DNA of 64,000 nucleotides from Parus major (GCF_001522545.3 NC_031797.1:2729836-2793835); one strand, 5' to 3'; counted from the stretch's first letter, positions 1 to 14,027 are shown. Made by a program: numbers and translations. Notes: generated from the letters alone by a model not told the origin.

Positions 1-60
1 AAGAACTCCCTGATGTCCACAAGGATCTTCCCTTCAAAGCAGGGCACTGATATAATTATA

Positions 61-120
61 GGCTGGACTCAGTGATCTCAAAGGTCTTTTCCAGCCTAGT
101 TAATTCTGTGATTCTGTGAT
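61..120 (+). repeat. CR1 LINE 3'-end fragment
   Basis: The sequence reads as the 3' terminus of an avian CR1 retroposon: a GGACTCAGTGATCTCAAAGG-like segment, a TTCCAGCCTAG segment and two copies of the terminal octamer ATTCTGTG. The octamer tail is diagnostic of the CR1 3' end. Only the tail is clear; bases 1-60 may be more diverged CR1 but I cannot support that. Confidence 0.75.
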
Positions 121-764
121 AATGACATGACAGAGCCTGTGTTAAACCCTGCAACGAGCTGCCTTTCAGCCTGTAGGGCTTTGCTCTGTGTGCCAGAGGG
201 CTGTGATGGGACAGTGGGCACCCCAGCTCCAAAAATGCTCTGTTACAAGCAGAGAGGGTAGAGGGGGAAGATGTGTAGAGAGAACAATGGTGATACATTC
301 CTAGAGCAGCTCTTTCTTTCCATCACTGGAATACACTTTCCTCTTCACCGCCTCATCCCAGCGGCTCTGCTGTCACATTCCAAGGCTTGGCCTCTGTTTT
401 CAATCTTTTCTCTCACTTAGAAGACATTTCTTTATTTTCTAGAAACACCACTTTGAACAGCCTGGTCCGAGGAGCCAGGGCCTCAGCATCCTCCTGGCAT
501 CTCAGCACCCCCAGCAGCATCCTCAGGGACTCGCTGCCAGCAGGGAAGTGGAGAAGGAAGCGGAGCCCTGGAGCAGGGATGGAGCCCACACCTGTGCAGC
601 CGTGCAAGGACCGAGCCCTGCTCTGCACCCCGGGGCCAGCGTGGTGAGAGCTCCCCAGGGCAGGACAGCGGCTGAGCCAGCCCGGGGCTGGCACCAAGAG
701 ATGCTCCTGTCACCTCGGGACCTGCGGGCAGTGGATGGAGCTGCCCTTGTCACCACTGGGACAC

Positions 765-1050
765 NNNNNNNNNNNNNNNNNNNNNNNNNNNNNNNNNNNN
801 NNNNNNNNNNNNNNNNNNNNNNNNNNNNNNNNNNNNNNNNNNNNNNNNNNNNNNNNNNNNNNNNNNNNNNNNNNNNNNNNNNNNNNNNNNNNNNNNNNNN
901 NNNNNNNNNNNNNNNNNNNNNNNNNNNNNNNNNNNNNNNNNNNNNNNNNNNNNNNNNNNNNNNNNNNNNNNNNNNNNNNNNNNNNNNNNNNNNNNNNNNN
1001 NNNNNNNNNNNNNNNNNNNNNNNNNNNNNNNNNNNNNNNNNNNNNNNNNN
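765..1050. other. Assembly gap (286 N)
   Basis: This is a run of undetermined bases. The flanks (about 430-764 and 1051-1170) are GC-rich with open frames in several phases but no recognisable protein, so nothing is called across the gap. Confidence 0.99.
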
Positions 1051-4000
1051 GCTGGTTGGGGGTCTCAGGCAGGAGAACCCCTCGGACACAGCCAGGGATG
1101 GGTGCACATCCAGCCCTCCCCTCCTCAGGTCACTTTGTCACTCCACACCTCTGCCCAGGACTTTGACAGAGTCGTGCTCAGGGAACAGATCTCTTGCAAT
1201 GATTATAATTTGAATATTTCAGTGTTCAAACAGGGTTTGGGTAAAGACAGAGGCACAGCAATCCCCAAGAGCACACGGTGCTGGCTGCTGAGGTTTCTCA
1301 CAGTACCAAAACTGTTTTGCATAGAAACTTTAATTGCTTCACATGAGCACAAACCTTTTGAATAAACCGGAATTTGCTCACCTCAAGGTGCTGAAGTCAT
1401 GCTTGGAGTGTATAAATGTTTTCTGTTGTACTATTTTACTTTTGGCTAGACAGGATGAAGCTTTTAAATACATAGATTTTCTCTCATTTTGTAGAGTGTC
1501 TATTCCTCCAAATAATGCAAGGAGATTCCATTTTTTTGAGCAAATAGTTCTCTGACAAATCTATCCATCAAACCTATTCACTTGGTTTATTTTCCAAGGG
1601 GAAAAGGGACAAACAAATAAAAAAAAGAAGTTAAAATACTTAAATATTATTACATTTATAGTCCTAAAATATGCAAATCAACTGCATTGAATTTTCTATT
1701 AGCTTTTAAATATTCACCTCAATATACATTTGTTCTTCAGGGCACACAAGAGATAAATAATTGAGTTAACATTACTAGATAAATCTTTTTCCTGAGCTGC
1801 AAATATTCCAGATTATAACTTTGCAGTTGCTATGCAGTAACTACAAATGGAAACTAAACAGATCAAAGTGAGCAAGCAGGAGTCCACACTCAAGTACCCA
1901 GAGGCCCAATTTTCTGAGACATCCAGGAGCAGCCCCAGCATTTCAGATTTGTGAGACAAGACCAAATAAAATGTAAAACCTCTGAAATGTAAAACCCAGC
2001 TTAAACACAGGGTGCAGGAACAGCCTGGGTTTTGGGATTGGGCCATGAACAATGTAAGAGCACGAGATTTAAAACCAACAAAACACCCTCAAAACCAAGC
2101 CCCACAGCAATTTTGGGTATAGCTGTGGTTTTGAATGTCTAAATAGATTGTGGTGACTTTCAGCCACAGAGAGTGGGAGACCTAATTCCACTCTGGCTTC
2201 AGAATTTTCTCTGCACTGAGTAGAGGAGTGGAGTTCATATTGCACAGTATTATTTCCCTCCCAACAATAAACCAAGCCCTCTCATTTGGGAGATGAACGA
2301 CAATAATCCAAATTACTCCCATACAATTCCCAGTAGTGCCCATGCAGGTGGAAGCAGACAGAAGGAATTAACAGCTTCAGTTAAACCCTGCTGGAAAACC
2401 ATTTTTTTTGTGAGCTGCAGACTCTGACAGCACCAGGACAACAGGTGAAGTCAGATAAATAGCAAAGAAAATGGTTTTTTAGGTAGGAGTTTCAACTGCT
2501 AGCCACTTGTGTGTATGTGGATATAAAGCTTTCCATGCTCTTCCATACAGGCCAAGCCAAGTCCTCAAAAATAGAGAGGTAAAAACAAGGGCAACAACAA
2601 TCAGCTACAAAGAGCTCTTCTGCTATGTTGTGGAGAACTTTTATTTTATCACAACACCTGTTGGGTTTCTGGCTTTGTGTTGGTGACTGAATTGATCACT
2701 TATGCTGCAGTGCAGATCAGCTTTGGGGGCTCTCTGCAAATTTCTCTGTTGACTTACCCAAGGAAACAACAATTCAATCCCAGGATTCCAGCTATGAGGA
2801 AATTTGGATTTAAATTCAATCCCAGGATGGGCACTCTGCTCCAGCTATGAGGAAGTTGGGATTTGACTATCTCAGGTTTGAGCATATATGTTTCAGTGCA
2901 CGTGCACTTTGATCAAAAGCAGAAACTCTTTTATCTGTTGTAAAAACTACTTTTTCTGGCAGCCAGGGAGAGAGACAAAAGGATTACAGGACAAACTAAC
3001 CTGGTGTGGGAGAGAGCAATGTACCATCCCAACTGCCCTTCAGGTTTATGAACTCTCTTCATTTATTCATCTTTTTAGGTTGTTTCCACTGGCTTCTGGC
3101 ACTGTATCAGTGTTAACAGCTCATTGCTGAGACCACACAGAGCTAAGGTGTTTTCTTTGTGCTACAGCTTCTGCAAACAGACTGGGTGTATGTTTTTGAC
3201 TCTGAACTTTGAGCTTCTCATCTGGAAGACTGAAGGCAGTTTCCACAGCAAGGAACAAGCCCCAGGTCTGTTCTGTTTGCTCTTGCCCACTACTGGCATA
3301 TTTTATACACATCAACTCAAGCTGCAGCAGCATTGCTAATATTCTTTTTCTATTTTTCTCAGCAAAGGAATGGAGTTAATAATTAAGACTGGTGAAATAC
3401 TCTGCTAGGCTGGAGGGAACACAAACCTCCTTAAGTGTAACACACCATAAATGGATGCTGCAGTTTGAGCTGGAGGACTCAAATTACTCCCAGATATTCA
3501 GAGCCTGCAGAGTTCCTCAGAGAGCCACTGTACCAAGCATGTTCTAAACCTACCCAGCCCAGGGCATGTGGCTTCACTTTATACCAACCAGGGGAAAACA
3601 ATCAAGGCTTGCCTTCCAGCCACTCCAGCAACTTCTGAAGTCATTATGAATTCATTTGGCAGAGGAGTGCCATGAGCACTTCACGCATGCAGAGAAACAC
3701 ATTTCAAATGAGCACTCAAAAAATCAGGAAAAGGCAGATTTCCCTGTGTGGCTGATCCTTCTGGAGTGCTTGGACACCATGGTGAGCCACTGACACCAGC
3801 AGGCTCTCCTGGAAAAAGACAAGACTCTTCAAAGAGTAAGTTGCTACTTATTTAAAGCAGCAGAAAGGACACATCATGGGGTAAGGGTACTGCTAGAAGA
3901 TTACAATAAAATAAACCAAGGAGGATGGAAATCAATGCTTTGGTGCCCATCCAAAGGACAGTGACTGGCCACAACAAGCCCTTTTCTAACAGGCATGTGC

Positions 4001-5188
4001 ACAGCAGGTGTGTGCAAACAGGAATCCACAGCTGGAATTTTTCTTGCATACACAAAAAAAGAGGTGCACTTCAATTCAAAAGTAATTTTCAGCCTCTGTA
4101 AGATACACTGCTTTAATTATAAATAGTAGCTTAAATTTAAAAAAAAAGCATCACTGTGGCTTGTGAAGAGACCTCATGTACATAGAAGAGATTACAGAAA
4201 AGGACTCAAAACTTGCTGGGTGGCAGGGCAGTGCTCAGGGTTATCTTCTAGAACTACAACTAGCCTAGGGATTGTAGTATCTCAATATATTTTCCAGATC
4301 TGAACTGCTCTTGTTATCAACAGAACCAGCTTGTGTAAGTACATGGAACAGCACAGAATGGGATCCTGCAGCAGCTATGGACTATGGAACACCCCTCAAA
4401 AATCAAGCAAGAGTTTAGCACAGAGTGGTGGCAACTGTGAACTGTTCAAGGACCAAAAACCTCCAGAAAAATCAAGCACACAGCAAAATGCATCCTCCAA
4501 GAGAGACAGGAGAGAACCTGTCCCTGGCAAGAACCCTCATGCCAGAAACCCAACTTAATCTTTCCTCATCCTGATTTTAACAGTCAAGAGCACTCACAGT
4601 GCACATCCTAAAAGGGGGTGAAGTTTGAACAAAATGCAAGAAGGTGCTTGCTGCAGACACTGCTTGCTCAGCACAACTCCTAAAGCCAGCAGTGAACTCA
4701 AGGAAGAGGTGCCATAAGGAAACATGCTAATTGCATTCTCTTTAATTTGCATGTGCACTTTTTTGTTTTTTTCTTTCAAACCACTGCTCCAAGTCCTTGT
4801 GTGCTGGGCAGAGATACCACTCTGTCAGGCTGTAGTTTCAGTTTCCAGGCTGGCTGTGTGACAGTGTCCATGATGGTGCTGGACTTTGTGTTACACTCAG
4901 AGAAGCTGCTCAAAATCAGACTGCAGGAATTGCTGGAGTCTCTCAGCCTCTCCCTCACCAAAATGCAAAGGCAAACCAGACATGGTGCAACTCAGGGGAA
5001 GAAGGTGAAGAAAAGCACTTCAGAGGTGCACAAGAGTTAAAATTTCATTTTCTTTATGCCTTCCTCCCCTCCATACAGTAGCAAAGAGGAGACAAAGGAA
5101 AAGGAACAGCAGGGTTTCAGTGGAAGGCAGAAGGTTCCCAATGGGCTCACCGATGGCTCAGTGCTGCTGGGTGGGGGGACTTGGTGCT
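1051..5188 (-). other. Downstream of NCLN: probable 3' UTR plus intergenic DNA
   Basis: No coding exon is recognised here. The NCLN stop codon is at 5189-5191, so the minus-strand 3' UTR must start at 5188 and run leftward. Possible minus-strand poly(A) signals, seen on the plus strand as TTTATT or TTTAAT, occur near 4741, 3061, 2642 and 1586. I cannot tell which one is used. A short local duplication lies at about 2772-2865. Confidence 0.5.
2772..2865. repeat. Two-copy local direct repeat
   Basis: The segments TTCAATCCCAGGAT and CCAGCTATGAGGAA each occur twice in the same order, with a few differences and a short insert in the second copy. This is a simple tandem duplication of about 45 bp with no evident function. 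Confidence 0.7.
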
Positions 5189-8100
5189 TCACTGCTGCTT
5201 GGTTTTAAGGGATAATCTTTGTATCATCTTGTAAAGGAGACCAAAGTGCTGGAAACAGAAGGGAAAAAAAGTAACCATGGCAGTTCTGAACACACAGAAA
5301 ACTTAGCAGAAGGTTTAAAACAATGCCAGTGTGCAAATGCAGTGCCTTGTGTGCATCAACCACTCATCCTGAAGACAGAGTGGGACTTGATGGATGAGGA
5401 GGAATTATGACAAGGAAGCCAAGTTATACAGAAAATGCTGGCTTACAGAAGTGTTTGTGCAGGTCTGTTTCAACTCATACTGAAGATTTTTTTAATTATT
5501 TTTTCAATGCAATTCTGTTCCTTCTGAAAGCGAGGAGAAAGCTTCAGATTCCAACACATGCAGGCTCCTGGTCTCTACAGAAACACTGCTGCCAGCAGTT
5601 TCAGGCAGGTAAAAATGAACCAGGCAAAAACAGATTCCCACCAATTCACAAGTCTTTAACTGGCTATTCTCTTCCACCATTTCCACAGTGGCTTAGAAAT
5701 TCACTTAATTCCCCTTTTGATTTTGCTGGGGTTGATTGTATTTTGATTTGATGTTTGACAGATGGAACAAGATCCAGGCTTCAAATAATTTCAAATTCAA
5801 ATAACAGAAGTAATGAAGATTGCTAATAGAAATCAAAGTATGTTTTTTCCCTTGTTTATATTCTTACACTGAGTTTTCAAATACTTGTGGTTTCCCTAAA
5901 CAAATAATAGACACAAATAACACAAAGTCATCAAAATTGAGAGTGACCTAAAAATCTTCCCTTTCATTCATGTCCTTCATGAATGCAGGCAGGAACAAAG
6001 CCTTGCTCACACTGTCTTGGTTAACAGTGACACAAAAACTTTGCATTTAATTGGGCTGGCCAAGACACAGAGTATCACATTTTCAGAGGCATGGACACAG
6101 GATGTATTTATAGTTTCACTGAAAAAAGAAAGCAAAACTCTGAAGATGCACTTCTAAGCTGCATCCCAAGTTCAGATATTTCCTAATAGTACAAGCTACA
6201 AACTTTTAAATTACCAAGGTAACTAAAATTTGTTGCAAAGTTTCAGTTTGGAGCCAAAAGAGGTTAGCAAGTGAGTTATGCATGTCCTTGACTACAAGAA
6301 ACAGCTCTACAAAACAGGTTTGCACTAGAATGGCAAGAGACTGCCTTCAGCATAGCCAAGTGGCATTACTGTTCCAGCTTTAGTGCTGGCACTGTGTGAA
6401 TTTCAGTATCTGATTTGTTTTATAAGTAAAATAATACACCTGTGTCTCTTACCTGCACTGCAACATAGGCAACGCCAAGGTAGGCTGCAATACAGACAGC
6501 CAGGAGCAGGTCAAAGATTGCTGGCTTGACCCTGGAATAAGGAAAAGTGCACATGAAATTGCTACAGCAGTTCCTGCCAGGGGGTGAGACAAGAGCCCAG
6601 CATGCCCAGGGGAATTCCATACCTGTATGCATTCATCACCTGCTTCAGCTGGTCGTAGAAAACAAACTCAGGGTCCCTGTGCAAAGGAGAAAATTTTCAG
6701 ATTCTACTGCACTTCTTGACCCTGCAGTCAGGACAGCCCAGAGCTGTTCACAGGGAGTTCACCCAACCAGAGACAGGTAAGCATGACCACATCCCACACT
6801 GGTTTTGAGCTGATTTTAGTCATCAGGATTTTCTTTTCCTGCAATCAGAAGCCCTAGGACACATTTCAGAACTCATGCTGTTGTTCAGCTCTCTCCAAAG
6901 AGGCTGAACATGAAAGATTCCTCCCTCTGTTCATTAAAACAGCTTCAGTCCAAGCAGGTTCAACAGGATGGAAACTGCCTTTTTTTAATTAACCAAAGCT
7001 TAGTATTCTCCTGCTCTCAGAGTAGGAACAGTGGAACCAAAACAGTTTAAAAACAAGCTTTTCAGACAGAGGGAGCTGCTGGGCCTTGTTCCTGTGCTGT
7101 GAGGAGTCACAAGCATCTTTCTCTGGGAGAAAACCAAGCATGAACCAAAACTGACAGGAGAGCAGAAAAGAGTAAAGCTGCATGTCAAGAAACCAGGAAA
7201 GCTGCAGCTCACAGACAAAATTCTGTCCAGGGGGAAGCCAGTTTGCATGCTCTGGCTGGTTCTTTGGTGTCTTTTCTTACCGTTTGTCTGCCTTCACGTG
7301 ATGCTGCTTGACATCCTTCAGGTAGCGTCCCATATAATATTCTAAGGTGTTGAGGAAGGTGCTGTCTTTATCAATCAGCTGGGCAGCCCTGGGCTGACTG
7401 CTCAGCCAGTCCATCACTGACTCCAGCTGCTCCTGCTGGATTTGCTGCAGAAAAATACCACCAGAGAGAGGGAGTCAACCACACACCAGAGTTCTCTCCC
7501 AGACTCCAGGTTACAATCACAATGCATTGTGCTTACCATCTGATCTGTGAAGATCTGCATATCTGCAGGTGTTCCCTGCAAGGGAAAATGAAAAAACAAA
7601 ACAGCCCTGGTTATTGTTGAGCTTGGCTGGGCAGGACAAGTCTGGCCAGCACTGCAAGGTGGGCACCTCTTACCTTTTCTGTTAGATTGTAGATGACCCT
7701 TGTCAAAGCCTCAGCAATGATCTGAGTATTCCTGGTCAGTGCTTTAGTGTCTATTCGTGCCCTAAAGCAAAGGAGAGGATTATGGACTTGCCAATGGCAT
7801 CAGCTTCCTCTAGAAACAACCCATTTTCACTGCATCAGGCATGAGCCTGAATCCAGAGCCCAACACCCAATGCTTGCCACCTGTGCCCTGACCATCAGAA
7901 CAACACAAGCAGTTGTGAGGCCAATTTGGGGTTCTGGGCTGGGTTTAAACCCCAGCCTTCCTCCCCCAGGGTCCCTCACCTCCTGTCCATGATGCTGTTG
8001 CGCAGGCTGTCCCGGTGGCTCTCCAGGTGGGAGATGGTGAACGCCGGCAAGCGCCGGATCGCGAACCGCTCGTGCTCCCACGCCAGCATGTCCTCAGCCA

Positions 8101-11100
8101 GGTTAATCTTCTTGTGCACCATGGAAAACTTCACCTCTGGGAACTGGCTGGCAACAACCTGAGGATGTGGGCAAGCCATTCAGGGGTGCTTCTCACTGCA
8201 GAGTCCCACCCTGCACTGCCCTGTCTGCCTACACCCACTGCTGTGTGTTCCACAATTATTATAATAATAATGCAGTTATTGACATCATTAAAGTTGGGTT
8301 TTCAGGTCAAAAAGAGCTGTTTCAATGTCTGTACAGAGTGGAATTTGCAGATCTAGTCTGCTTCACTTGGGATTGTGGCATGAGTATTTGTCTGCACTTC
8401 AAACCGAGTGACCCTAAACAATACATGAATTATTTCAATAGCACATCCTTTCTTCACATCTTCCTTCCTCTTATGGAGAGCTGTATAATAAGTCCCAAGC
8501 TCCCATGAATTTAAAGTGCTTTTCCTTACCATCTCCAGCTCTCTCAGAAATGCATGCTGCAAGGTGCCCTCCTTGGGAGGCTTTGAGACATGAAGATGAA
8601 GGCTGTTGCCTCTGCCCAGAGTGTCAAGGCAGAGAACAAATGCTACATTGTCCTGCAGCAGGCTGGAATCTGGAACAGAAAAATCCAAACCTTTATTGCT
8701 ACGTCTTGTGCTGGGATTTCCATCCCCCCTCCCCAAAAAAGCAAGGCTCACACAAGGAGATTCTCACAGGAGAGCTGGTAATTAATTATAAACATTTAAC
8801 ACAATCAGTCCCTTACTCACCAGTGTGGTCTAAATTGTCCTCCAGCCACCGCTTAGTTCCTTGATAATTAAACTTGCCACCTCCAGAGGCAAAGAACAGC
8901 AAGTTATACCTGCCCATCAAAGAAGCCAGAAAAGGGTTAGCATGCTGCAAGAATTCCTGCACTCAGCCTTGGAGGTGTGGTGAAATCACAACCACTTGCA
9001 CCTGACATCCAAGGCAAACTGTCCATTAACAGACACTTCCCACATGCCACACACTCAGGGAATGGCAGGACAGATTAAAAGTGGGGAGTTCCCAGGGCTT
9101 GAGGATGGAATCTGCTTGCCCCATCATCCCCTCCACATTTAACCCCAAACACAGCAGTTCCTTACCCAGCATGGGTCCTTCTGTAGGTGTAGAGCCGAGA
9201 GAACAGCCTGGCCAGTTCCAGCAGCACTGAGATTCCACTGCCATTGGAGTCAGCCCCATGGGACAGCCACTGCAGGATGAGGTGGGACACACACAAGGTG
9301 ACAAACCTACACTGAGTACCAGAACAGCTGCAAGACAGCACAGCACTGTGCTCCACTTGTAACTGCCCCACAGCCTTCAGGCCAAGAAAAGACAGAGGGG
9401 AAAAAGGACAGGAACAGAGAGCTGCAGGAAGAAAGAATACTCACTGGAGCCACTCCAAAGGAATCATAGTGGGCAACTATCACAACAGTGGGCATGTCTT
9501 CTCCACCCAGCCCTGTCAGCCTTCCCTGGAGAGAAAACAGCGCAGTGTCACTCCCCATCACCTCTCATGTGCCTGTACAAGGACAGCCTGACTTCTACAC
9601 TCCTGCCCAGTCTGCCGTGGCCTCGGTTGTGAGGACTTCAGATTCCTGGCTGAGAGTCCCCTGACTTGCCCTGTCAGACCAAATGTCTGATCAAGTCCCA
9701 ATAAAAGAAGTCACCTCATCAATGTTGGCAGTTTGAACCCATACACAACTCACCTCCACACTGGGGATGAGCCAGTCATTGATAGCTTTGCTTTGAGCCC
9801 CGCTGGTCACCATCTGGAAGCCATTGGCAGTTGCTGTGTGCAGCAGAACTGGAACAAAAACACCAAAAAAAACCCCAATGTACACCTGGGGAAGTTTCAT
9901 CCCTTCCTTTCCCCTGCTAACTGAGCTTTGGAGAGACCAGCTTTAAACCATTTAAGCCCTCTCACTTGTCACTGGTGTTTATGCAATGACACAGAATCTT
10001 GGTGACCATGCTTTTTCATTCTGTTGTAAAATCCCAGTATTTTGGGCTGGTCAAAAACTTCTCCTCAGCAGTACTAAAATTAGTCATAAGCAGCAGTTCA
10101 TTAAGACAGTCTTATTATTTACATGGAATAATCAAACTGACTTGTGGTCAGACAAAAAACTTCAGTTTCTACCAACACACCATTGTCACTTAACATTTTC
10201 AATGCTGCTTTTAACCTAGTTTTGATTTCTGCTTTACTTGCAACAGTGTGAAGCTGAGAACTTCCTGTAACTGTGTGTCCAACTACAGTCAAGTAATGCT
10301 TTCCTTCCACTGAATCTCTAAACACTTTGACAAAGACTGAATAAACACAAAGGAGACAGAACACTGCTTCACAGTGCAGATGACACAGAAGACTCTTCCC
10401 AGAGGTGGGAACAGGCCTGTCTTCCTCAAAACTTCTTCCTCCTTGTTAGAACTCACCTTCTGCAGCTGAGGCAGAACCCTGTGATGCAGAAGCAGCCCGT
10501 GTTTGTTCATAGATAGACAGCAGCTCCTCATCTTCCACTGCAAAGTAGACTGGCACAATGGTTTCCATAGCAAGCATTTCTGGCTCTATCTCCATGAATT
10601 GCTGAGGATTTAAGCAAGACACAAACTTAGCATCTGCTAAACACGACAGGTGTCAAGAAAAAATTAACAACCAAAGCAGAGAGAGAACTTTTAAAATTAG
10701 AATTTCGATTTGTTGTGCATTACAACAGAAGCTTCCAGCCCTGCAGCAACCAAGCTTTTCTCCCATGGGAAGAGAAAGAAAACTTTTTTGTTTACCCGCA
10801 CAACATCCTGGGGGACAGAGGAGATGGATCGTGGCAAGATGATCACCACAGCCCCGGCTGACTGGCGCAGAGCCTTCTGGTACTGCTCGTAGGAGAAGTC
10901 CACCAGCCGCATCATGACGCAGCGGCGGCTCAGCACGTCCGCTTCCACGGTGCGCGCCTCCGTGTTCAGCACCGCGCTCCTGGTGCCTGCCAGCAGGGAA
11001 AGCAGGAGAGCTGGTAATGCACTGCACCCCATCCCCTCTGCCCCAGCCTGCCTCCTGCTCAGAACGCTCCTGGGGACAGTCTGGTGGGCTGCAGAGCAGC

Positions 11101-13970
11101 CAGAAGCTGCAGAAAGTTGAGTTTGACTGTTCCTCGTGCGAGAAGGAGCAGAGATCTGTGGGTTTTCCTGTGCAGCCACATCCTGCCAGACCCCACCTTG
11201 TTCCACACCACAGCCTCACCTTCCAGTCTTCCTCCTCAGCACAACACACAGGCCACCTGTCTGCTCACCTGTGCCTAATACCTGCAGCCAGCAGCACTCC
11301 TGGAGACAGCCTGGCCTCTCCACAGCCTCCCCCAGCTGTAGGATCAAGCTGTGCTGATGAAAGGACACCAGACAGCCCCATGTCACCCCAAGGACACCAG
11401 ACAGCCCCATGTCACCCCAAGGGCTGCTGTCACTCTGCCCCAAGGAAGGTTCTGTAGCTGGCAGAGTTACAGAGGAGCAGGCTGCTCCTGAGGGCTCGCC
11501 CTCTCCTACTCTCAGTGCCAGCAGATCAAATCCCCCACATGGAAATGCAATCCAGGCTTGCCAGAAGCTCCTGCATTCCCCAAGGGAGGGCCAAAAGGAC
11601 ATCTTGTCCAAACAGAGAGGGTCAAATCCACCTTACAATTTATAATTCGATTTCTTCTTCTAAAGCTCTGGCACCTCCCCTGGAGATCTCATCATTCTGG
11701 GTCCCCACAGAGGGACAGATGAAGTGCTCCAGCCTCTGTCACACAGGAGCATGGCTGAGAACTAGATTTAAACCTGGCTTAACTCTAACATTAGCTTGGT
11801 CTTATCAAAGGTCACAGAAATGCCTAAACAAGAAAAATCTACACTTCTCCTGCACAGTATGAGGGCCACATACCCAGAAACAGAGCCCAGGCACAATGTA
11901 CATTCTCCCCACAGACCTCTGACACTAAACAAACAAACATTAATGGCACCCCTGCTCTAACCAGAGAAAAGCAATTCAAAATGAGGATAATCCCTCCACC
12001 ACTTCCAAAGGAATGATGTGGAAGCACAGCAATGTGTGCACTCACAGTTCTGCTCTCTCTGCCATCTAAGCAGAGCAGACACAACAGTACTTTTCTGACA
12101 GGTTGATTTTCTGTAGCTTCTCTACAGAGAGAGCTGGTTAATAATCACTGATTTACAAACTAAAGAATTCTCATTCTATCAGTATTAGAGGAAGTCCAAG
12201 CTTGTTCTTAAATTGCTCTACGAGTGATGCTAACAAAAAACTCTTCCCCTCTGCAAGAAGAGGCTGAGCAGCAACCTGTTACTTGGTATTTTTGGAAAAG
12301 AATAAGAGAATCTGGAACAACAAATCAGCTCAGTTGGTCAGAGGATGGTGCTGACAATGCCAAGCTTATGGGTTTGATCCCTCTGTGGGTCATTCCCTTT
12401 GAGAGTTGGACTTGGTGATTCTTGTGGGTCCCTTCCAACTCAGACTGCTCTGAAATACAGCTTTTATCCTGAAGGACATCTCAGAACACACAAGGAAAAG
12501 GAACAGCAGATACCCAAAGGGAGGAGGAAGGAACAAAGGAAACACACAGCCCACCGAGCTTAAAGGCTCCAGGAAAAGAAACAGCATAAAAAGTTAACTG
12601 GAAGCATCTTAAAGAAACAACACCTGGCTTTTCAAGAGGTCACAAAATTGTGAGCACTTGGCTAGAGGGGACACTCAGGCAAGCAAAGTCAAAGCCAGCT
12701 GAATCACATTCCTGCTGCCCCTGCTCAGCCTGCCAACAGCTCCCAGCACCTGAGAAAAGACAGAGTCCTACCCCCATGCAAGGGCCTGCCTTGGAGCCAC
12801 TGAGGCTGTCAGCAAGAGAGCCCTCAAGATGTGGACACATTCTGAGAAACTGTGATGGAAGAACCCAGAAATAATTTCATTTATTTAGAAGCCACCGGAG
12901 GCATGAAGTGTTTAAGGAATACACAAGCACAGCTGCATTTCATAACTTATATATTTGAACTTATTAAGATCTGAAAGAATGAGGGATGGCGTCTCAGGGG
13001 CAGCACAAATTAAATGTGAGGCTGTTCATTGATAACTCCATAGAAGAGTCACTCACAGACAGAGCAACATGCCCTGGTCTGGAATAAAATCTCTACAGAA
13101 GACCCAGAAACCCGTGATTCTGGGTTTGTGGGCACACAGGGGAGGAGGCTGAGGGTTGCAGCACCTCAAGGACTCACAGAACAGGGTGTGTCTCTGACCT
13201 AAAGAAAGGTGTTGCACAATCAGCAGGCTGCAGCTAAGAGAACAGAGGATGTAAAGGTCAGTTTTAACACAGGGGAAGGACGAGCTCTCAAATGGAGCCA
13301 CTGGAGCAACACACAGAGCTGAGGATGAAGAGCAAAGAGGAAGCAGCCTGTCAATAAAGGAGTCAAAGGCAAAAGGACAAGACTGAGCTCACCACCGAGT
13401 TTACCAGAATGCAGGAGGTATGCAGCTGGACCCCTCAAAACACAGAGTCCTCAGCCCACAGAGAGGGTCCTTGGCTACCTCTAGGTCACCACGATGGAGC
13501 TCCCAGCTCCTCTCCTGCTCGTGCTGAGCCTGGGCAGCGAAATTCAGCCAGAAGGGTCCGTCCTGCGGCCTCCCCTGCGCCTGAGCCTGGCCCCGGGCCC
13601 GGCTGCTGCCGCCTCCCAGAGCCCCCCGAGCCCTCCCCTAGGCCTGGCCGCCCTCCCTGGGCCGCCCGCGGCTTCACGGCCTACCCTGGGCTCCTCCCCG
13701 GGCTCGGGGCTCCCTTCCCACAGCCCCACCACCCCTGAAGGGGCCGCTGCCGGCAGGACCGAGCCCGGCCGGGCCGTGCAGTTCCTCACCATAGGGCTGC
13801 CCGCCCAGCTCGTACTGCTGCATGCGGTACACCGTGAACTCGTGCGCCGCCTCGGCGGCGGGCGGCGGCCCCAGGAGCAGGAGCACGGCGGGCACGAAGA
13901 GCAGGACGCTGAGCGGGAGGCACGAGGCCTTGAGCACCGACTCCAGCACCTCACCCGCCTCCTCCAGCAT
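5189..13970 (-). CDS. NCLN: Nicalin (NCLN), complete, 15 coding exons
   Basis: Nicalin is an ER membrane glycoprotein that, with TMEM147 and NOMO, forms the BOS complex at the translocon for multipass membrane proteins. Coding exons in transcript order are 13970-13790, 10986-10796, 10601-10457, 9848-9754, 9525-9445, 9269-9166, 8909-8821, 8669-8530, 8158-7980, 7761-7674, 7575-7537, 7444-7281, 6676-6623, 6531-6453 and 5248-5189. They sum to 1689 nt (562 aa plus stop); human nicalin is 563 aa. All junctions are GT-AG and in phase. The protein starts [10 protein letters not shown], with a hydrophobic signal/anchor at about residues 18-40. The aminopeptidase-like lumenal domain contains [10 protein letters not shown] and GADSNGSG near 223-245. 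The C-terminal membrane helix is at about 518-543 and is followed by a short lysine-containing tail. The last exon codes only 19 residues, lies 1.2 kb from the previous one and was placed by its frame and similarity to the human C-terminus. The start was chosen by match to human; an upstream in-frame ATG at 14012 would add 14 residues. Confidence 0.97.
12324..12460 (+). mobile_element. tRNA-Ile-derived SINE (TguSINE1-like)
   Basis: It lies in NCLN intron 1, antisense to the gene. The head resembles tRNA-Ile: an A box AGCTCAGTTGG, a GGTGCTGACAATGCCAAG anticodon-arm region and a B box GGGTTTGATCCC. A CR1-like tail follows, GTTGGACTTGGTGATTCTTG then TCCCTTCCAACTCAGA. A tRNA head fused to a CR1 tail is the known architecture of the passerine SINE TguSINE1, mobilised by CR1. 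It is a diverged copy and not a functional tRNA gene: the acceptor-stem 5' strand and a plausible 3' strand are missing. Confidence 0.85.
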
Positions 13971-14027
13971 CGCCGCGGCCCCGGCCCGCACTGCGGCCTG
14001 CTCGGCACGCACGGCGCGCGCCGCGCG

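Noticed and set aside
523..1213. Open frames spanning the first gap
   Set aside because: Much of each frame is undetermined bases, and the visible parts are GC-rich without recognised domains or splice logic.
4747..5040. 97-codon plus-strand open frame next to the NCLN end
   Set aside because: It is not similar to any family I recognise, has no supporting splice or promoter context, and overlaps the likely NCLN 3' UTR on the other strand.
12324..12400. tRNA-Ile gene
   Set aside because: The A and B boxes are present but the acceptor stem does not pair and a CR1-like tail follows, so it is a SINE.
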